Source: Massiliimalia massiliensis (GTDB taxonomy: Bacteria > Bacillota > Clostridia > Oscillospirales > Ruminococcaceae). From it: a DNA stretch of 64,000 bases. Of the stretch, positions 7,921-17,332 are shown in pieces; position 1 is the stretch's first letter, and every line of letters starts with the position of its first letter. Location of the stretch: positions 558,001-622,000 of the forward strand of contig NZ_FUHT01000003.1 in NCBI RefSeq assembly GCF_900155615.1, written 5' to 3'. The translations under genes were made by a program, and so were the position numbers. The notes beneath the pieces are model-generated. The model searched no databases, was not told the DNA's origin, and saw nothing but the letters and a program-made list of their open reading frames with translations.

Positions 7921-8628
7921 ATGGCAGCATGGTTTCAAAATTTAGCGGAACGTTTTTTAGCCACCTTTGTGGAGGCTGACCGCTGGAAGATGTTTTTGCA
8001 GGGGTTCGGAAATACTCTGCTGATCTCATTGTTTGCGGTTTTAATCGGCGTTATTATCGGTCTTTTGGTTGGAATTGTCCGTGTATACCACAACCAAACC
8101 GGCGGATGGAAAATCCTTGACGGAATCTGCCGCGCCTATGTTTCAGTAATTCGCGGCACGCCGATGATTTTGCAGTTGATGATCTGGTATTATTTGATTT
8201 TTGCTTCGCTTGACCGGGACTATGTCCTGTTTGTTGCAATTCTTGGTTTCGGACTGAATTCCGGCGCGTATGTTTCAGAAATTATCCGAGGCGGGATTCA
8301 GAGCATCGACGTCGGACAGTCGGAAGCGGGGCGTTCTCTGGGACTGAGCCAAGTGCAGACCATGCGCTTTATTATTCTCCCGCAGGCAATCAAAAATTCT
8401 CTTCCGGCTTTAGGAAATGAATTTATTGTCCTGCTGAAGGAAACGTCTGTTGCCGGGACAATTACAGTCATTGACATGACCCAGGCGGCAAACCTTGTCC
8501 GCGCAAATACCTATGATGCGTTCTTCCCGCTGATTGCGGTCGCACTCGTTTATTGGGTGCTGGTAACTGGTTTAAGCGCGTTGCTCAAACGTGCTGAAAG
8601 GAGGATGGCAAAGAGTGATCGAAGTTAA
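7921..8628 (+). CDS. Amino acid ABC transporter permease (HisM family)
   Basis: Integral membrane protein of 235 residues with hydrophobic segments near residues 30-55, 78-105, 106-125 and 205-228. [20 protein letters not shown] and the EAA loop [20 protein letters not shown] (near residue 140), which docks on the ATPase, are typical of polar amino acid permeases. Start ATG 7921 follows AAAGGAACGGTGA. The ATPase gene begins before this gene ends. Confidence 0.93.
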   Translation: MAAWFQNLAERFLATFVEADRWKMFLQGFGNTLLISLFAVLIGVIIGLLVGIVRVYHNQTGGWKILDGICRAYVSVIRGTPMILQLMIWYYLIFASLDRDYVLFVAILGFGLNSGAYVSEIIRGGIQSIDVGQSEAGRSLGLSQVQTMRFIILPQAIKNSLPALGNEFIVLLKETSVAGTITVIDMTQAANLVRANTYDAFFPLIAVALVYWVLVTGLSALLKRAERRMAKSDRS

Positions 8629-9337
8629 AAATTTGGAGAAAACCTTTGGGGACAACCATGTCCTGCGCGGAATCACGGAGCATATTGAACAGGGAGAAAA
8701 GATTGCCATCATCGGGCCTTCCGGTTCCGGGAAAAGCACCTTCCTGCGCTGTCTGAACCTGCTGGAACAACCAACCGGCGGAGAAATTTGGTTTGACGGA
8801 ATGAATATTACCGACCCGAAATGCAGCATTGATAAGGTGCGGCAGAAAATGGGGATGGTATTCCAGCATTTTAACCTGTTTCCGCATCTGACGATTTTGG
8901 AGAATATCACCCTGGCGCCGGTGAAACTAAAGCTGATGTCCAAGGAGGAAGCGGATAAAAAGGCATATGCTCTCCTGGAGCGGATTGGCATGAAGGAAAA
9001 GGCGGACACCTATCCTGCGATGCTTTCCGGCGGACAGAAGCAGAGAATTGCGATCATCCGTGCGCTGGCGATGAATCCGGAGGTTATGCTGTTCGACGAG
9101 CCGACCTCCGCGCTTGACCCGGAGATGGTCGGCGAGGTGCTGGACCTGATCCGCGAGCTGGCGGACGAGGGAATGACCATGGTGATCGTTACCCACGAAA
9201 TGGGGTTTGCAAAGGAAGTGGCAACCCGGGTCATGTTCGTGGACGAAGGGATTATCAAGGAACAGAACACGCCGCAGGCTTTCTTCGACAACCCGCAGAA
9301 CCCCCGGTTAAAGGAATTCTTGTCAAAAGTATTATAA
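8615..9337 (+). CDS. Amino acid ABC transporter ATP-binding protein
   Basis: Cytoplasmic ATPase of 240 residues. Walker [10 protein letters not shown] near residue 32, Q-loop [17 protein letters not shown], signature [17 protein letters not shown], Walker [17 protein letters not shown] and the switch His in [10 protein letters not shown] are all intact; the protein belongs to the GlnQ/HisP subfamily. GTG 8615 ([11 protein letters not shown] follows) is chosen because AGGAGG lies ten bases upstream at 8599-8604 and the length then equals the family norm. It overlaps the permease gene by 14 bases. Confidence 0.94.
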   Translation: MIEVKNLEKTFGDNHVLRGITEHIEQGEKIAIIGPSGSGKSTFLRCLNLLEQPTGGEIWFDGMNITDPKCSIDKVRQKMGMVFQHFNLFPHLTILENITLAPVKLKLMSKEEADKKAYALLERIGMKEKADTYPAMLSGGQKQRIAIIRALAMNPEVMLFDEPTSALDPEMVGEVLDLIRELADEGMTMVIVTHEMGFAKEVATRVMFVDEGIIKEQNTPQAFFDNPQNPRLKEFLSKVL

Positions 9338-9340
9338 AAA

Positions 9341-9377
9341 GCGAGCGCTCCGACAGGATTTTGTCGGGGCGCTTTTA
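9341..9377 (+). terminator. Terminator after the amino acid ABC operon
   Basis: AGCGCTCCGACA / TGTCGGGGCGCT is followed by TTTTATTTT. It meets the end of the convergent SLOG gene. Confidence 0.8.
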
Positions 9378-9707
9378 TTTTAAAATGACAATTTTTATTT
9401 CCTTATCCAAACTGATAGCATAATCAATTGCATATTTTGTTCCTCTTGATTGGCCATCCCAAAATGCAATAATCAAATCAGATGCATTTACGATCTCTTG
9501 ATTTCTTTTCAATGGTGCCGATTTCCCATATTTTGAATATTCAGGAAGAAATTCAGTCAGTTTAATTTGATGGGCAAGAGCATAATTTTTAGCTGTTGTA
9601 TCAATGCCCTTTGCGCCGCCGCTAATAATTTCTGAAATAGAATCCGGCAAATACTTTTCGAGATTTTCAATATTTTTGTTTCTTGACCCGATAATAGCAA
9701 TTCTCAT
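9375..9707 (-). CDS. SLOG-fold nucleotide-binding protein (DprA/DUF2493-like)
   Basis: 110 residues with a Rossmann-like pattern: MRIAIIGSRN at the start, IISGGAKGIDTTAKNYA near residue 28, and KRNQEIVNASDLIIAFWDG-SRGTKYAIDYA near residues 65-95. These are marks of the SLOG superfamily, which binds nucleotides or nucleic acid ends; the role of this single-domain member is unknown. The start has a strong site (TAGGAGGG, 7 bases before ATG). Base composition is clearly richer in AT than neighbours, so it may be acquired DNA. It is divergent from an XRE regulator. Confidence 0.8.
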   Translation of the reverse strand: MRIAIIGSRNKNIENLEKYLPDSISEIISGGAKGIDTTAKNYALAHQIKLTEFLPEYSKYGKSAPLKRNQEIVNASDLIIAFWDGQSRGTKYAIDYAISLDKEIKIVILK

Positions 9708-9724
9708 ATTATCCCTCCTAATAA

Positions 9725-9801
9725 TTTGCATTTGCAATCTATTTAAAGATATTATATCAATTATCATTACATTTTGCAACTTATTAGATTGCAAATGCAA
9801 A
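9725..9801. repeat. 17-bp perfect inverted repeat in the SLOG/XRE divergent region
   Basis: TTTGCATTTGCAATCTA (9725-9741) and its exact reverse complement (9785-9801) flank 43 bases that hold the minus-strand promoter. The arms are placed downstream of its start site and upstream of its -35, a layout that suits a paired operator for the adjacent XRE regulator. Confidence 0.6.
9751..9779 (-). promoter_or_regulatory. Promoter of the SLOG gene
   Basis: On the minus strand, TTGCAA (9779-9774), a 17-base spacer and a perfect TATAAT (9756-9751). Confidence 0.7.
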
Positions 9802-9859
9802 ATTTTAGATTGTGTATTGTTTCTGTCTTTATCTTTATACTAATATTGTGGTGATAAAT

Positions 9860-10090
9860 ATGGAAATTAGTGTGCGTGATAGATTAGTTTTAGTAGGGTT
9901 GAATATTGCTTTTTATCGTAAGAAAAAGGGCATGACTCAAGAACAATTAGCCGAAATTGTTGGAACCAGCAGAACACATATTAGTAACATTGAGGCTACA
10001 AAAATAGATAAGACGCCGTCCTTGGAGTTGTTGCTGAAAATTGCTGATGCACTGGATGTAGAAGCGGAAAAACTGCTTCATTTTAGATAG
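9860..10090 (+). CDS. XRE-family HTH regulator
   Basis: A 76-residue protein that is almost entirely a Cro/C1-type helix-turn-helix: IAFYRKKKGMTQEQLAEIVG, TSRTHISNIEATK and LELLLKIADALDVEAEKLL. ATG 9860 follows GTGGTGAT by six bases; the longer in-frame start at 9812 would add a hydrophobic tail not seen in this family. AT-rich like the divergent SLOG gene. It probably binds the 17-bp inverted repeat between the two genes; that is inference. Confidence 0.88.
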   Translation: MEISVRDRLVLVGLNIAFYRKKKGMTQEQLAEIVGTSRTHISNIEATKIDKTPSLELLLKIADALDVEAEKLLHFR

Positions 10091-10098
10091 GGAAAATT

Positions 10099-10203
10099 AT
10101 GAACGATATACCTAGATATACATTAAGAATTTCAAGAGAATTGTTAGATAAAATCGGATATATTGCAGAATATGGCGAAATATTAGAAAAATTGGATAAA
10201 TAA
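10099..10203 (+). CDS. Short ribbon-helix-helix-like peptide, probably truncated
   Basis: Encodes 34 residues, MNDIPRYTLRISRELLDK followed by IGYIAEYGEILEKLDK. The first 25 residues match the start of small Arc/MetJ-like repressors (IPRYTLRISxELLDKxxYIAEY), but the second helix region, normally about 20-25 residues more, is missing; the end looks like a family C-terminus joined after an internal deletion. It starts nine bases after the XRE stop, with weak GGAAAA spacing. A bidirectional terminator follows. Confidence 0.45.
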   Translation: MNDIPRYTLRISRELLDKIGYIAEYGEILEKLDK

Positions 10204-10204
10204 T

Positions 10205-10237
10205 AAAAAGCTGAGCTATTTTAGCTCAGCTTTTTAT
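10205..10237. terminator. Bidirectional terminator
   Basis: AAAAAGCTGAGCTA / TAGCTCAGCTTTTT has T tracts in both directions, ending the XRE transcript and the convergent glycosyltransferase gene. Confidence 0.85.
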
Positions 10238-10247
10238 TACATGGAAT

Positions 10248-12188
10248 TTATTTTTTCTCATCTTCCCGCGGATCGAACTTTGGCTCATAGCACAGGGAAT
10301 GGCGGGGAATCTGCCTGTTTTCCGGCGGGAGCTTTTTCCAGTTCCCATAAATCCGTGAAAGAACGGTTTCCGCATCAGATGGTATAAAAAATTTCTGATC
10401 CCCGAATTTTGCTTCTACCTGTTCGGCAAAGGCCTCCGTTGGGAAGGTTTCCTTTGACACACGATAGGAGCTGGCAAAATTGGTGAGGTAACCGGTTTCC
10501 AGCTCATTGTACTGGGTATAGAGATCGCGGATAATCTGATGGAGCTTCTTATACGAGAAGAACCATTGTACAAAAAATGGAAGCTGTCGGATTCGCTTGT
10601 GTCCTCTCAGCCGCATATATCTGCTCTTGTAGAGCAGGATATCACGGTAAAAACGGATTTTGCGCACCCGTTTGGGATCTTCCTTTTCCACGCCGTGATC
10701 CAAGGGGAAAATATCGATCGAAGGGCCGGAAAAACGGTTTGGGAAACGATCGAGCCGGTTGACAAAGCCGGTTTTTTCCAGATAAGCGATCTTAGTAAAG
10801 GTCAGGTAGTATTTCGAATAGGTAAACTGGTTGAGCATGACACAGTTTTCAATCTCCTGCTTGTCAAACAGAGAGATGAATTTTTCATAGTCCTTCCGGG
10901 GCATGAGAATATCCACATCATCATCCCAGGGGATAAAGCCCTCGTGACGGACCGCGCCCAGCAATGTACCCTCTGCAAGATAATATGTCAGGTTATGCCT
11001 GCGGCAAAAGCGGTCGACAACAGCCAGGATGCCAAGCTGGATATCCTGCAGCTTCTGGACAGTTTCCATGGACGGCGGCTGCTTGTTAGCCCTTTTCATG
11101 GCGTTTTTCCGCAGACGCTTTTGATGGACACGATAGTAAAATTTATAGAAGGAAGCTTTGCTGCGCAGGACATAAAGCCGTTTGCGTTTGCTCAGCCAGC
11201 TTACCTTTGCAAGCCAGTAATAAGGGTTTTTATTCCAGTTTGGAGCGAAATTATTCAGCTTTTCATAAGCGTCATCAATAAACTGGATGGCAAATTCTTC
11301 ATTGGCCACGCTGAGAATTTGAACCAGCCGGGCAAAAATAAAGGTACGGGCAAGTTCATCCAGCACATTTTTGCAAATCTCATAGGCTCCATGCGCCTTA
11401 TAGAAGGTCATGAAGCTTTCAACGCTCTTAAAAACATCGTAAATCCGATGGTCAACGACGTTTGTGATCGAATCCGGGCGGTCAATAATATAGAAATAAA
11501 ACGGTTCATTGACAAAATCAATCCGGTTAGCCATTAACAGCAGGTTGTAGGTGGTTGCGGAATCCTCATAGTGCTGACCCACCGGATAACGGATGTTGTT
11601 TTCGAAAAACAGTTTTTTCCGGTAGATTTTGTTCCAGGCGTATGGCCTGGCTGCAAGAAGGATAGACGGATTCTGTACGACCGAACAGCCGCCCTGCTGG
11701 AACTGGTCGATATAGTTGTTTTTTTGGATTCTCAACCGATTATGCGTTACCTGGTATAGCCGGAAGCCGACAACATCGGCATCATGCTCCGCTGCCTTAG
11801 CAAGCGTTTTTTCCGCCAGCTCTTTCGAAACATAGTCGTCGCTGTCAACAAATACAACATATTCGCCGCGCGCATACTCAAGCCCAAAGTTTCTTGCGTC
11901 GGAAAGGCCGCCGTTAGGCTTTTCAAACGGACGTACTAAGCTGGGATATTCTTCTGCATAGCGGTTTATAATTTCCTGTGAATTGTCAGGCGATCCATCG
12001 TTTACGACAATAATTTCAATATCCTGAAAGGTTTGTCCAACCAGGGAATCAAGGCACCGGGCAAGATGCTGCTCGACATTGTAAACCGGAACAATAAAGG
12101 AGAGCCTGGGGCTCTTTTCTTGAATGTTATCCTGAGCGATATCGGCATTCAGGACAGCTTCAGTTCGACGATCAATCATGGACGACAT
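10248..12188 (-). CDS. Bifunctional GT2 glycosyltransferase / LicD-family protein
   Basis: A fusion of about 646 residues. The N-terminal third is a GT-A family 2 transferase: SFIVPVYNVEQHLARCLDSL, VVNDGSPDNS, GGLSDARNFGLEYARGEYVVFVDSDDYV (split around residue 90). After a helical linker (about residues 290-370) comes a LicD domain: YYLAEGTLLGAVRHEGFIPWDDDVDILM (split), with the Asp cluster typical of this nucleotidyltransferase-fold family. LicD proteins place phosphocholine or similar groups on teichoic acid or capsule sugars, so a surface-glycan role is likely. ATG 12188 has GGAGGG 12 bases upstream; TTG 12197 is closer to it and is also possible. Confidence 0.87.
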   Translation of the reverse strand: MSSMIDRRTEAVLNADIAQDNIQEKSPRLSFIVPVYNVEQHLARCLDSLVGQTFQDIEIIVVNDGSPDNSQEIINRYAEEYPSLVRPFEKPNGGLSDARNFGLEYARGEYVVFVDSDDYVSKELAEKTLAKAAEHDADVVGFRLYQVTHNRLRIQKNNYIDQFQQGGCSVVQNPSILLAARPYAWNKIYRKKLFFENNIRYPVGQHYEDSATTYNLLLMANRIDFVNEPFYFYIIDRPDSITNVVDHRIYDVFKSVESFMTFYKAHGAYEICKNVLDELARTFIFARLVQILSVANEEFAIQFIDDAYEKLNNFAPNWNKNPYYWLAKVSWLSKRKRLYVLRSKASFYKFYYRVHQKRLRKNAMKRANKQPPSMETVQKLQDIQLGILAVVDRFCRRHNLTYYLAEGTLLGAVRHEGFIPWDDDVDILMPRKDYEKFISLFDKQEIENCVMLNQFTYSKYYLTFTKIAYLEKTGFVNRLDRFPNRFSGPSIDIFPLDHGVEKEDPKRVRKIRFYRDILLYKSRYMRLRGHKRIRQLPFFVQWFFSYKKLHQIIRDLYTQYNELETGYLTNFASSYRVSKETFPTEAFAEQVEAKFGDQKFFIPSDAETVLSRIYGNWKKLPPENRQIPRHSLCYEPKFDPREDEKK

Positions 12189-12251
12189 CTTAGTCAAATA
12201 CCCTCCAAATTTTTATGATAATTTTTAAATTTTACAATTTGTTACTTTTAT

Positions 12252-12280
12252 ATTATAGCTTTCTCAGTGATATATTTCAA
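12252..12280 (-). promoter_or_regulatory. Promoter of the glycosyltransferase-LicD gene
   Basis: On the minus strand TTGAAA (12280-12275), a 17-base spacer and perfect TATAAT (12257-12252). Upstream, 12284-12410 is AT-rich and holds repeated AATTGTT/AACAATT half-sites. Confidence 0.75.
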
Positions 12281-12283
12281 GAA

Positions 12284-12410
12284 ATTGTTCAAAAATTTGA
12301 GCAAATTAGTAGAATATGAACAATTTAGCAAATAGATTCAAACCTTGATTGTTATTATTAACAATTCAGATGGATTTTTGTTGTTCAAATTGTTAAAAAA
12401 CAGTGAACAA
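12284..12410. repeat. Cluster of AATTGTTC / GAACAATT half-sites
   Basis: At least five near-copies occur: AAATTGTTC near 12283, GAACAATTT near 12318, TTGTTATTATTAACAA near 12348, TTGTTGTTCAAATTGTT near 12378, and GTGAACAA near 12402. They sit upstream of the LicD promoter on the minus strand. Some may be chance in AT-rich DNA. Confidence 0.35.
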
Positions 12411-12411
12411 A

Positions 12412-12444
12412 AGAAAAAAGGCACAGGAAAAACCTGTGCCTTTG
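12412..12444 (-). terminator. Terminator after groEL
   Basis: Read on the minus strand, AAAGGCACAGG / CCTGTGCC followed by TTTTTTCTTTT. Confidence 0.88.
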
Positions 12445-12463
12445 ACTATTACAAGCCGAGCGA

Positions 12464-14110
<1,647 letters not shown>

Positions 14111-14121
14111 CTAAACTGTAA

Positions 14122-14433
<312 letters not shown>

Positions 14434-14439
14434 TTATTT

Positions 14440-14466
14440 TTAGCACTCAAACTTTCCGAGTGCTAA
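14440..14466. promoter_or_regulatory. CIRCE operator (HrcA site)
   Basis: TTAGCACTC-N9-GAGTGCTAA with no mismatch to the consensus. It lies between the predicted promoter and groES on the minus strand. HrcA bound here represses groESL until heat shock; hrcA itself is not in the window. Confidence 0.97.
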
Positions 14467-14477
14467 CTTCACTATTT

Positions 14478-14505
14478 ATTTTATCTCTTTTTCGCGAAAT
14501 GTCAA
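14478..14505 (-). promoter_or_regulatory. groESL promoter
   Basis: Minus strand TTGACA (14505-14500), a 16-base spacer, TAAAAT (14483-14478); the start site falls at the CIRCE edge. Confidence 0.8.
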
Positions 14506-14639
14506 GACACAATTATGAACAAAATTAAAAATTTTTATAGCACATTTTTGAAATGGGCGGACAGAGGGTTTTCTCACAGGCGAATCGCCCAAAAAGCAAT
14601 TCTTTTTTTGTAATAAGAGCCAATTTCTTTTTCTTTTGA

Positions 14640-14668
14640 TTGATTCGGTTTTTGAAATCGGATATAAT
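14640..14668 (+). promoter_or_regulatory. Promoter of degV
   Basis: TTGATT (14640-14645), 17-base spacer, perfect TATAAT (14663-14668). Confidence 0.75.
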
Positions 14669-14711
14669 GAATATAAATAGAAGCAACCATGCGGAAAAGA
14701 GGAACAGTATT

Positions 14712-15596
14712 ATGAAACAAACCTTTCAGTTGATCACTGATATGAACTGCGACTTGCCGGAGAATTTTGCAAAAGAGCACAAAATTGAAATGATGTCTAT
14801 GGGATACAGCGTGGACGGCGTGGAATATCTGACTGCTGAACATCCGGAATCCTTGGATTCCAAAGAATTCTATACAAAAATGCGGGAGGGCGCTGTCACG
14901 AAAACAGTCGCTTTAGAAACAGAGCTCTTCCGCGAGACAGCAAAAAAATACCTGGAGCAGGATATGGATGTCCTTTATATTGCTTTTTCATCGGGACTGA
15001 GCAGCACCTTCCAGAATTCTGCCCGGATTGCTGAAGAACTTGCGGCGGAATACCCATCCCGGAAAATCAAGGTGGTAGATTCCCTGTGCGCTTCCCTGGG
15101 ACAGGGGCTTTTGGTGTACTATGCCGCAGCCCAGCGGGATGAAGGAAAACGGATTGATGAAGTAGCGGAATGGGTTGGGGATAACCGTCTGAAAATCTGC
15201 CATTACTTTACAGTAGACGATTTGAACTTCCTCCACCGGGGCGGGCGCGTATCCAAAACGACGGCGGTGGTCGGTTCGATGCTGGGAATTAAGCCGGTTC
15301 TGCATGTGGACGACGACGGGCATTTGATCGCGATTGGCAAGGTACGAGGACGGAAACAGTCCTTGACCGCACTGGTTGACCGGATGGAGAAAAAAATCGG
15401 CGGGAATGAGAATAAAATCGTGTTCATCTCTCATGGGGATTGCGAAGACGATGCCAAATTCATTGCGGAACAGGTTCGGAAACGGTTCGGAATCAAATCG
15501 TTCTTAATCAACTATATTGGGGCTTCGATTGGCTCCCATTCCGGCCCGGGAACGGCTGCGCTGTTCTTTGTCGGTGATGACCGGAAGGAAAAATAA
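14712..15596 (+). CDS. DegV family fatty-acid-binding protein
   Basis: The 294-residue product starts MKQTFQLITDMNCDLPENFA; family members begin with the TD-S/C-DLP pattern. AFSSGLSSTFQNSARIAEEL near residue 95, DSLCASLGQGLLVYYAA near residue 120 and FLHRGGRVSKTTAVVGSMLGIKPVLHVDDDG near residues 175-205 (split) are the lipid-binding signatures. In Firmicutes DegV (FakB-type) proteins present fatty acids to the FakA kinase, and a fakA lies 2.6 kb downstream. ATG 14712 follows GAGGAACAG; earlier in-frame ATGs lack a site. Confidence 0.92.
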   Translation: MKQTFQLITDMNCDLPENFAKEHKIEMMSMGYSVDGVEYLTAEHPESLDSKEFYTKMREGAVTKTVALETELFRETAKKYLEQDMDVLYIAFSSGLSSTFQNSARIAEELAAEYPSRKIKVVDSLCASLGQGLLVYYAAAQRDEGKRIDEVAEWVGDNRLKICHYFTVDDLNFLHRGGRVSKTTAVVGSMLGIKPVLHVDDDGHLIAIGKVRGRKQSLTALVDRMEKKIGGNENKIVFISHGDCEDDAKFIAEQVRKRFGIKSFLINYIGASIGSHSGPGTAALFFVGDDRKEK

Positions 15597-15607
15597 GGAG
15601 CCTTTGC

Positions 15608-16378
15608 ATGCTGAAAATTTTATTTATCGGGGATGTGGTGGGACAGCCGGGATGTGAGTTCCTGCGCCGCCATCTCCCGAGCGTGAAGCGCCTGACGGGT
15701 GCGGATATCGTGATTGTAAATGGGGAGAATTCCGCAGTTGGGAATGGGATTCTCCCTTCATCGGCTAATTTTTTGCTGGACAGCGGAGCGGATATCGTTA
15801 CAACAGGCAACCATGTCTTTAAACGGCGCGAGATTTATGACTACCTGGAGGAAACGCCGCAGGTAATCAGGCCGGCTAACTTTCCGGCTTCGGCGCCGGG
15901 AAAGGGCTATTATCTGTATGACGGCGGTTCTTACACCCTCTGTGTCATTAACATGATGGGGGTTACCTATATGGAGCCTCTGAATAATCCGTTTTATGAA
16001 ATTGACCGGATTCTTGCCGAGGTGGAAGCAACCTATTATTTTGTGGATTTCCATGCGGAAGCGACGGGAGAGAAAAAGGCGTTTGGCTGCTATCTGGACG
16101 GTCGGGTATCCTGTGTGGTCGGCACCCATACACATGTGCAGACAGCCGACGAGCAGATTCTTCCAAAAGGGACAGGCTTTATCAGTGATGCCGGGATGAC
16201 CGGGCCGGCCTATTCGGCGCTCGGGGTCAACCCGCAAAATGTGATCGACCGGTATCTTTCTGCTATGCCGACAAGGTTTGAGGTGCAGGATATTGATTGC
16301 CAAATGAATGGTGTAGTGGTAGAAATTGGCAAAAAAACCGGCAAATGCAACAAAATTGAACGTATTAATATCAAATAA
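15608..16378 (+). CDS. ymdB: YmdB-type metallophosphoesterase (TIGR00282 family)
   Basis: A 256-residue cytoplasmic phosphodiesterase. Motifs: IGDVVGQPGCEFLRRHLP at the start, VNGENSAVGNGI near residue 38, TTGNHVFKRREIYDYL near residue 62, DFHAEATGEKKAFGCYLDGRVSCVVGTHTHVQTAD (split, residues 140-180) supply the metal ligands. B. subtilis YmdB cleaves cyclic nucleotides and affects biofilm and motility. The site AAGGAG lies just before ATG 15608. It follows degV by 11 bases, so the two are co-transcribed. Confidence 0.94.
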   Translation: MLKILFIGDVVGQPGCEFLRRHLPSVKRLTGADIVIVNGENSAVGNGILPSSANFLLDSGADIVTTGNHVFKRREIYDYLEETPQVIRPANFPASAPGKGYYLYDGGSYTLCVINMMGVTYMEPLNNPFYEIDRILAEVEATYYFVDFHAEATGEKKAFGCYLDGRVSCVVGTHTHVQTADEQILPKGTGFISDAGMTGPAYSALGVNPQNVIDRYLSAMPTRFEVQDIDCQMNGVVVEIGKKTGKCNKIERINIK

Positions 16379-16401
16379 TTTACAATTTTGTAGAAAAATC
16401 A

Positions 16402-16430
16402 TTGAAATATGCTTCTTTCTCTACTATAAT
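16402..16430 (+). promoter_or_regulatory. Promoter of spoVS
   Basis: TTGAAA (16402-16407), 17-base spacer, perfect TATAAT (16425-16430). It looks like a SigA promoter, although spoVS in B. subtilis uses SigH. Confidence 0.75.
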
Positions 16431-16485
16431 AGAGATAACAGCTTACGAGACATAGATCTGTAACTGCTTTGGAGGTGTTTTCGTG

Positions 16486-16746
16486 ATGGATATTCTCAAA
16501 GTCTCGGCCAGTTCTAAACCGACCTCGGTAGCCGGCGCCATTGCCGGAGTCATTCGGGAAAAGGGAAACGTTGAGATTCAGGCCGTCGGTGCAGGCGCGG
16601 CCAATCAGGCAATCAAATCGATCGCGGTGGCGCGGGGATACATGGCGCCGTCCGGTGTGGAGCTGATTTGTATTCCTGCATTTGCAAATATTGAAATTGA
16701 TGGTGTGGAACGGACGGCAATCCGCCTGATCGTAGAACCCAGATGA
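16486..16746 (+). CDS. spoVS: Stage V sporulation protein S
   Basis: An 86-residue Alba-fold protein, MDILKVSASSKPTSVAGAIA then GNVEIQAVGAGAANQAIKSIAVARG and a C-terminal beta pair ending RLIVEP. SpoVS is needed for late sporulation and affects septation. ATG 16486 is eight bases after GGAGGTG; the adjacent GTG 16483 is less likely. A single-gene unit with its own promoter and terminator. Confidence 0.96.
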   Translation: MDILKVSASSKPTSVAGAIAGVIREKGNVEIQAVGAGAANQAIKSIAVARGYMAPSGVELICIPAFANIEIDGVERTAIRLIVEPR

Positions 16747-16777
16747 GATAGAAACTTCAATAGATGTGAGAAACGGC

Positions 16778-16812
16778 AGGGTGTAAACCGAAAGTTTACA
16801 CCCTATTGTTTT
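16778..16812 (+). terminator. Terminator after spoVS
   Basis: AGGGTGTAAAC-CGAAA-GTTTACACCCT followed by ATTGTTTT. Confidence 0.85.
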
Positions 16813-16870
16813 GCCAGGAGACTTTTCCGGCTGGTATTTTGCGGTTTTCCCTTCTGAAAAGCTGCGGCTA

Positions 16871-16920
16871 TCAGAATAAAAAAAGAAACTCTTTTATTCT
16901 GATGGAAATTAGTGTATAAT
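16871..16920 (+). promoter_or_regulatory. Inverted repeat and -10 element before the Asp23-family gene
   Basis: TCAGAATAAAA (16871-16881) and its reverse complement (16892-16902) form an 11-bp inverted repeat. Its right arm covers the weak -35 (TTTTAT, 16892-16897) that lies 17 bases before a perfect TATAAT (16915-16920). It could be an operator. Confidence 0.45.
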
Positions 16921-16956
16921 AGCAATATAACAAAATGGGAAAGGTGTGGAATCGAT

Positions 16957-17310
16957 ATGATCGGCTATGAAAACCATTTGGGTGTTATTGATATTTCGCA
17001 TGATTATTTTGTCAGCCTGGTTGGAGAAACTGCGATGAGCTGTTTTGGTGTTGCCGGCATGGCGGAAACAAAATCCCAAAAGGGGATTCTGGGAATGTTC
17101 CACAAAAAGGACCTGCCTGACCGGGGTGTTCGTGTCCGTACCAAAAACGGCGCTTTGAACATTGACCTGCACATTATTGTGCTGTATGGCACCAACATCA
17201 ATGCAATCGTAAAAAGTATTGTAAATAAGGTCAGCTATCAGGTTGAGGATATTACCGGGCTTCCGGTATCCCGGGTCAACGTTTATGTTGACGGCATGAA
17301 CGGGGAATAA
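16957..17310 (+). CDS. Asp23/Gls24 family protein (YloU-like)
   Basis: A 117-residue cytoplasmic protein. The family pattern is present: GVIDISHDYFVSLVGETAMSCFGVAGMA near residues 9-36 (split), the loop GVRVRTKNGALNIDLHIIVLYG near residue 55 and VNVYVDGMN at the end. ATG 16957 follows AAAGGTG at ten bases. It sits right before fakA, as yloU sits before yloV (fakA) in B. subtilis, which supports the call. The cellular role is not settled; a link to envelope stress or lipid metabolism is plausible. Confidence 0.9.
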   Translation: MIGYENHLGVIDISHDYFVSLVGETAMSCFGVAGMAETKSQKGILGMFHKKDLPDRGVRVRTKNGALNIDLHIIVLYGTNINAIVKSIVNKVSYQVEDITGLPVSRVNVYVDGMNGE

Positions 17311-17332
17311 GGTTTGTAAGGAGTGTTAAGAC

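Noticed and set aside
10539-11537. A 332-codon plus-strand open frame opposite the GT2-LicD gene
   Set aside because: It lacks a ribosome site and any motif, while the minus-strand gene has strong family motifs throughout.
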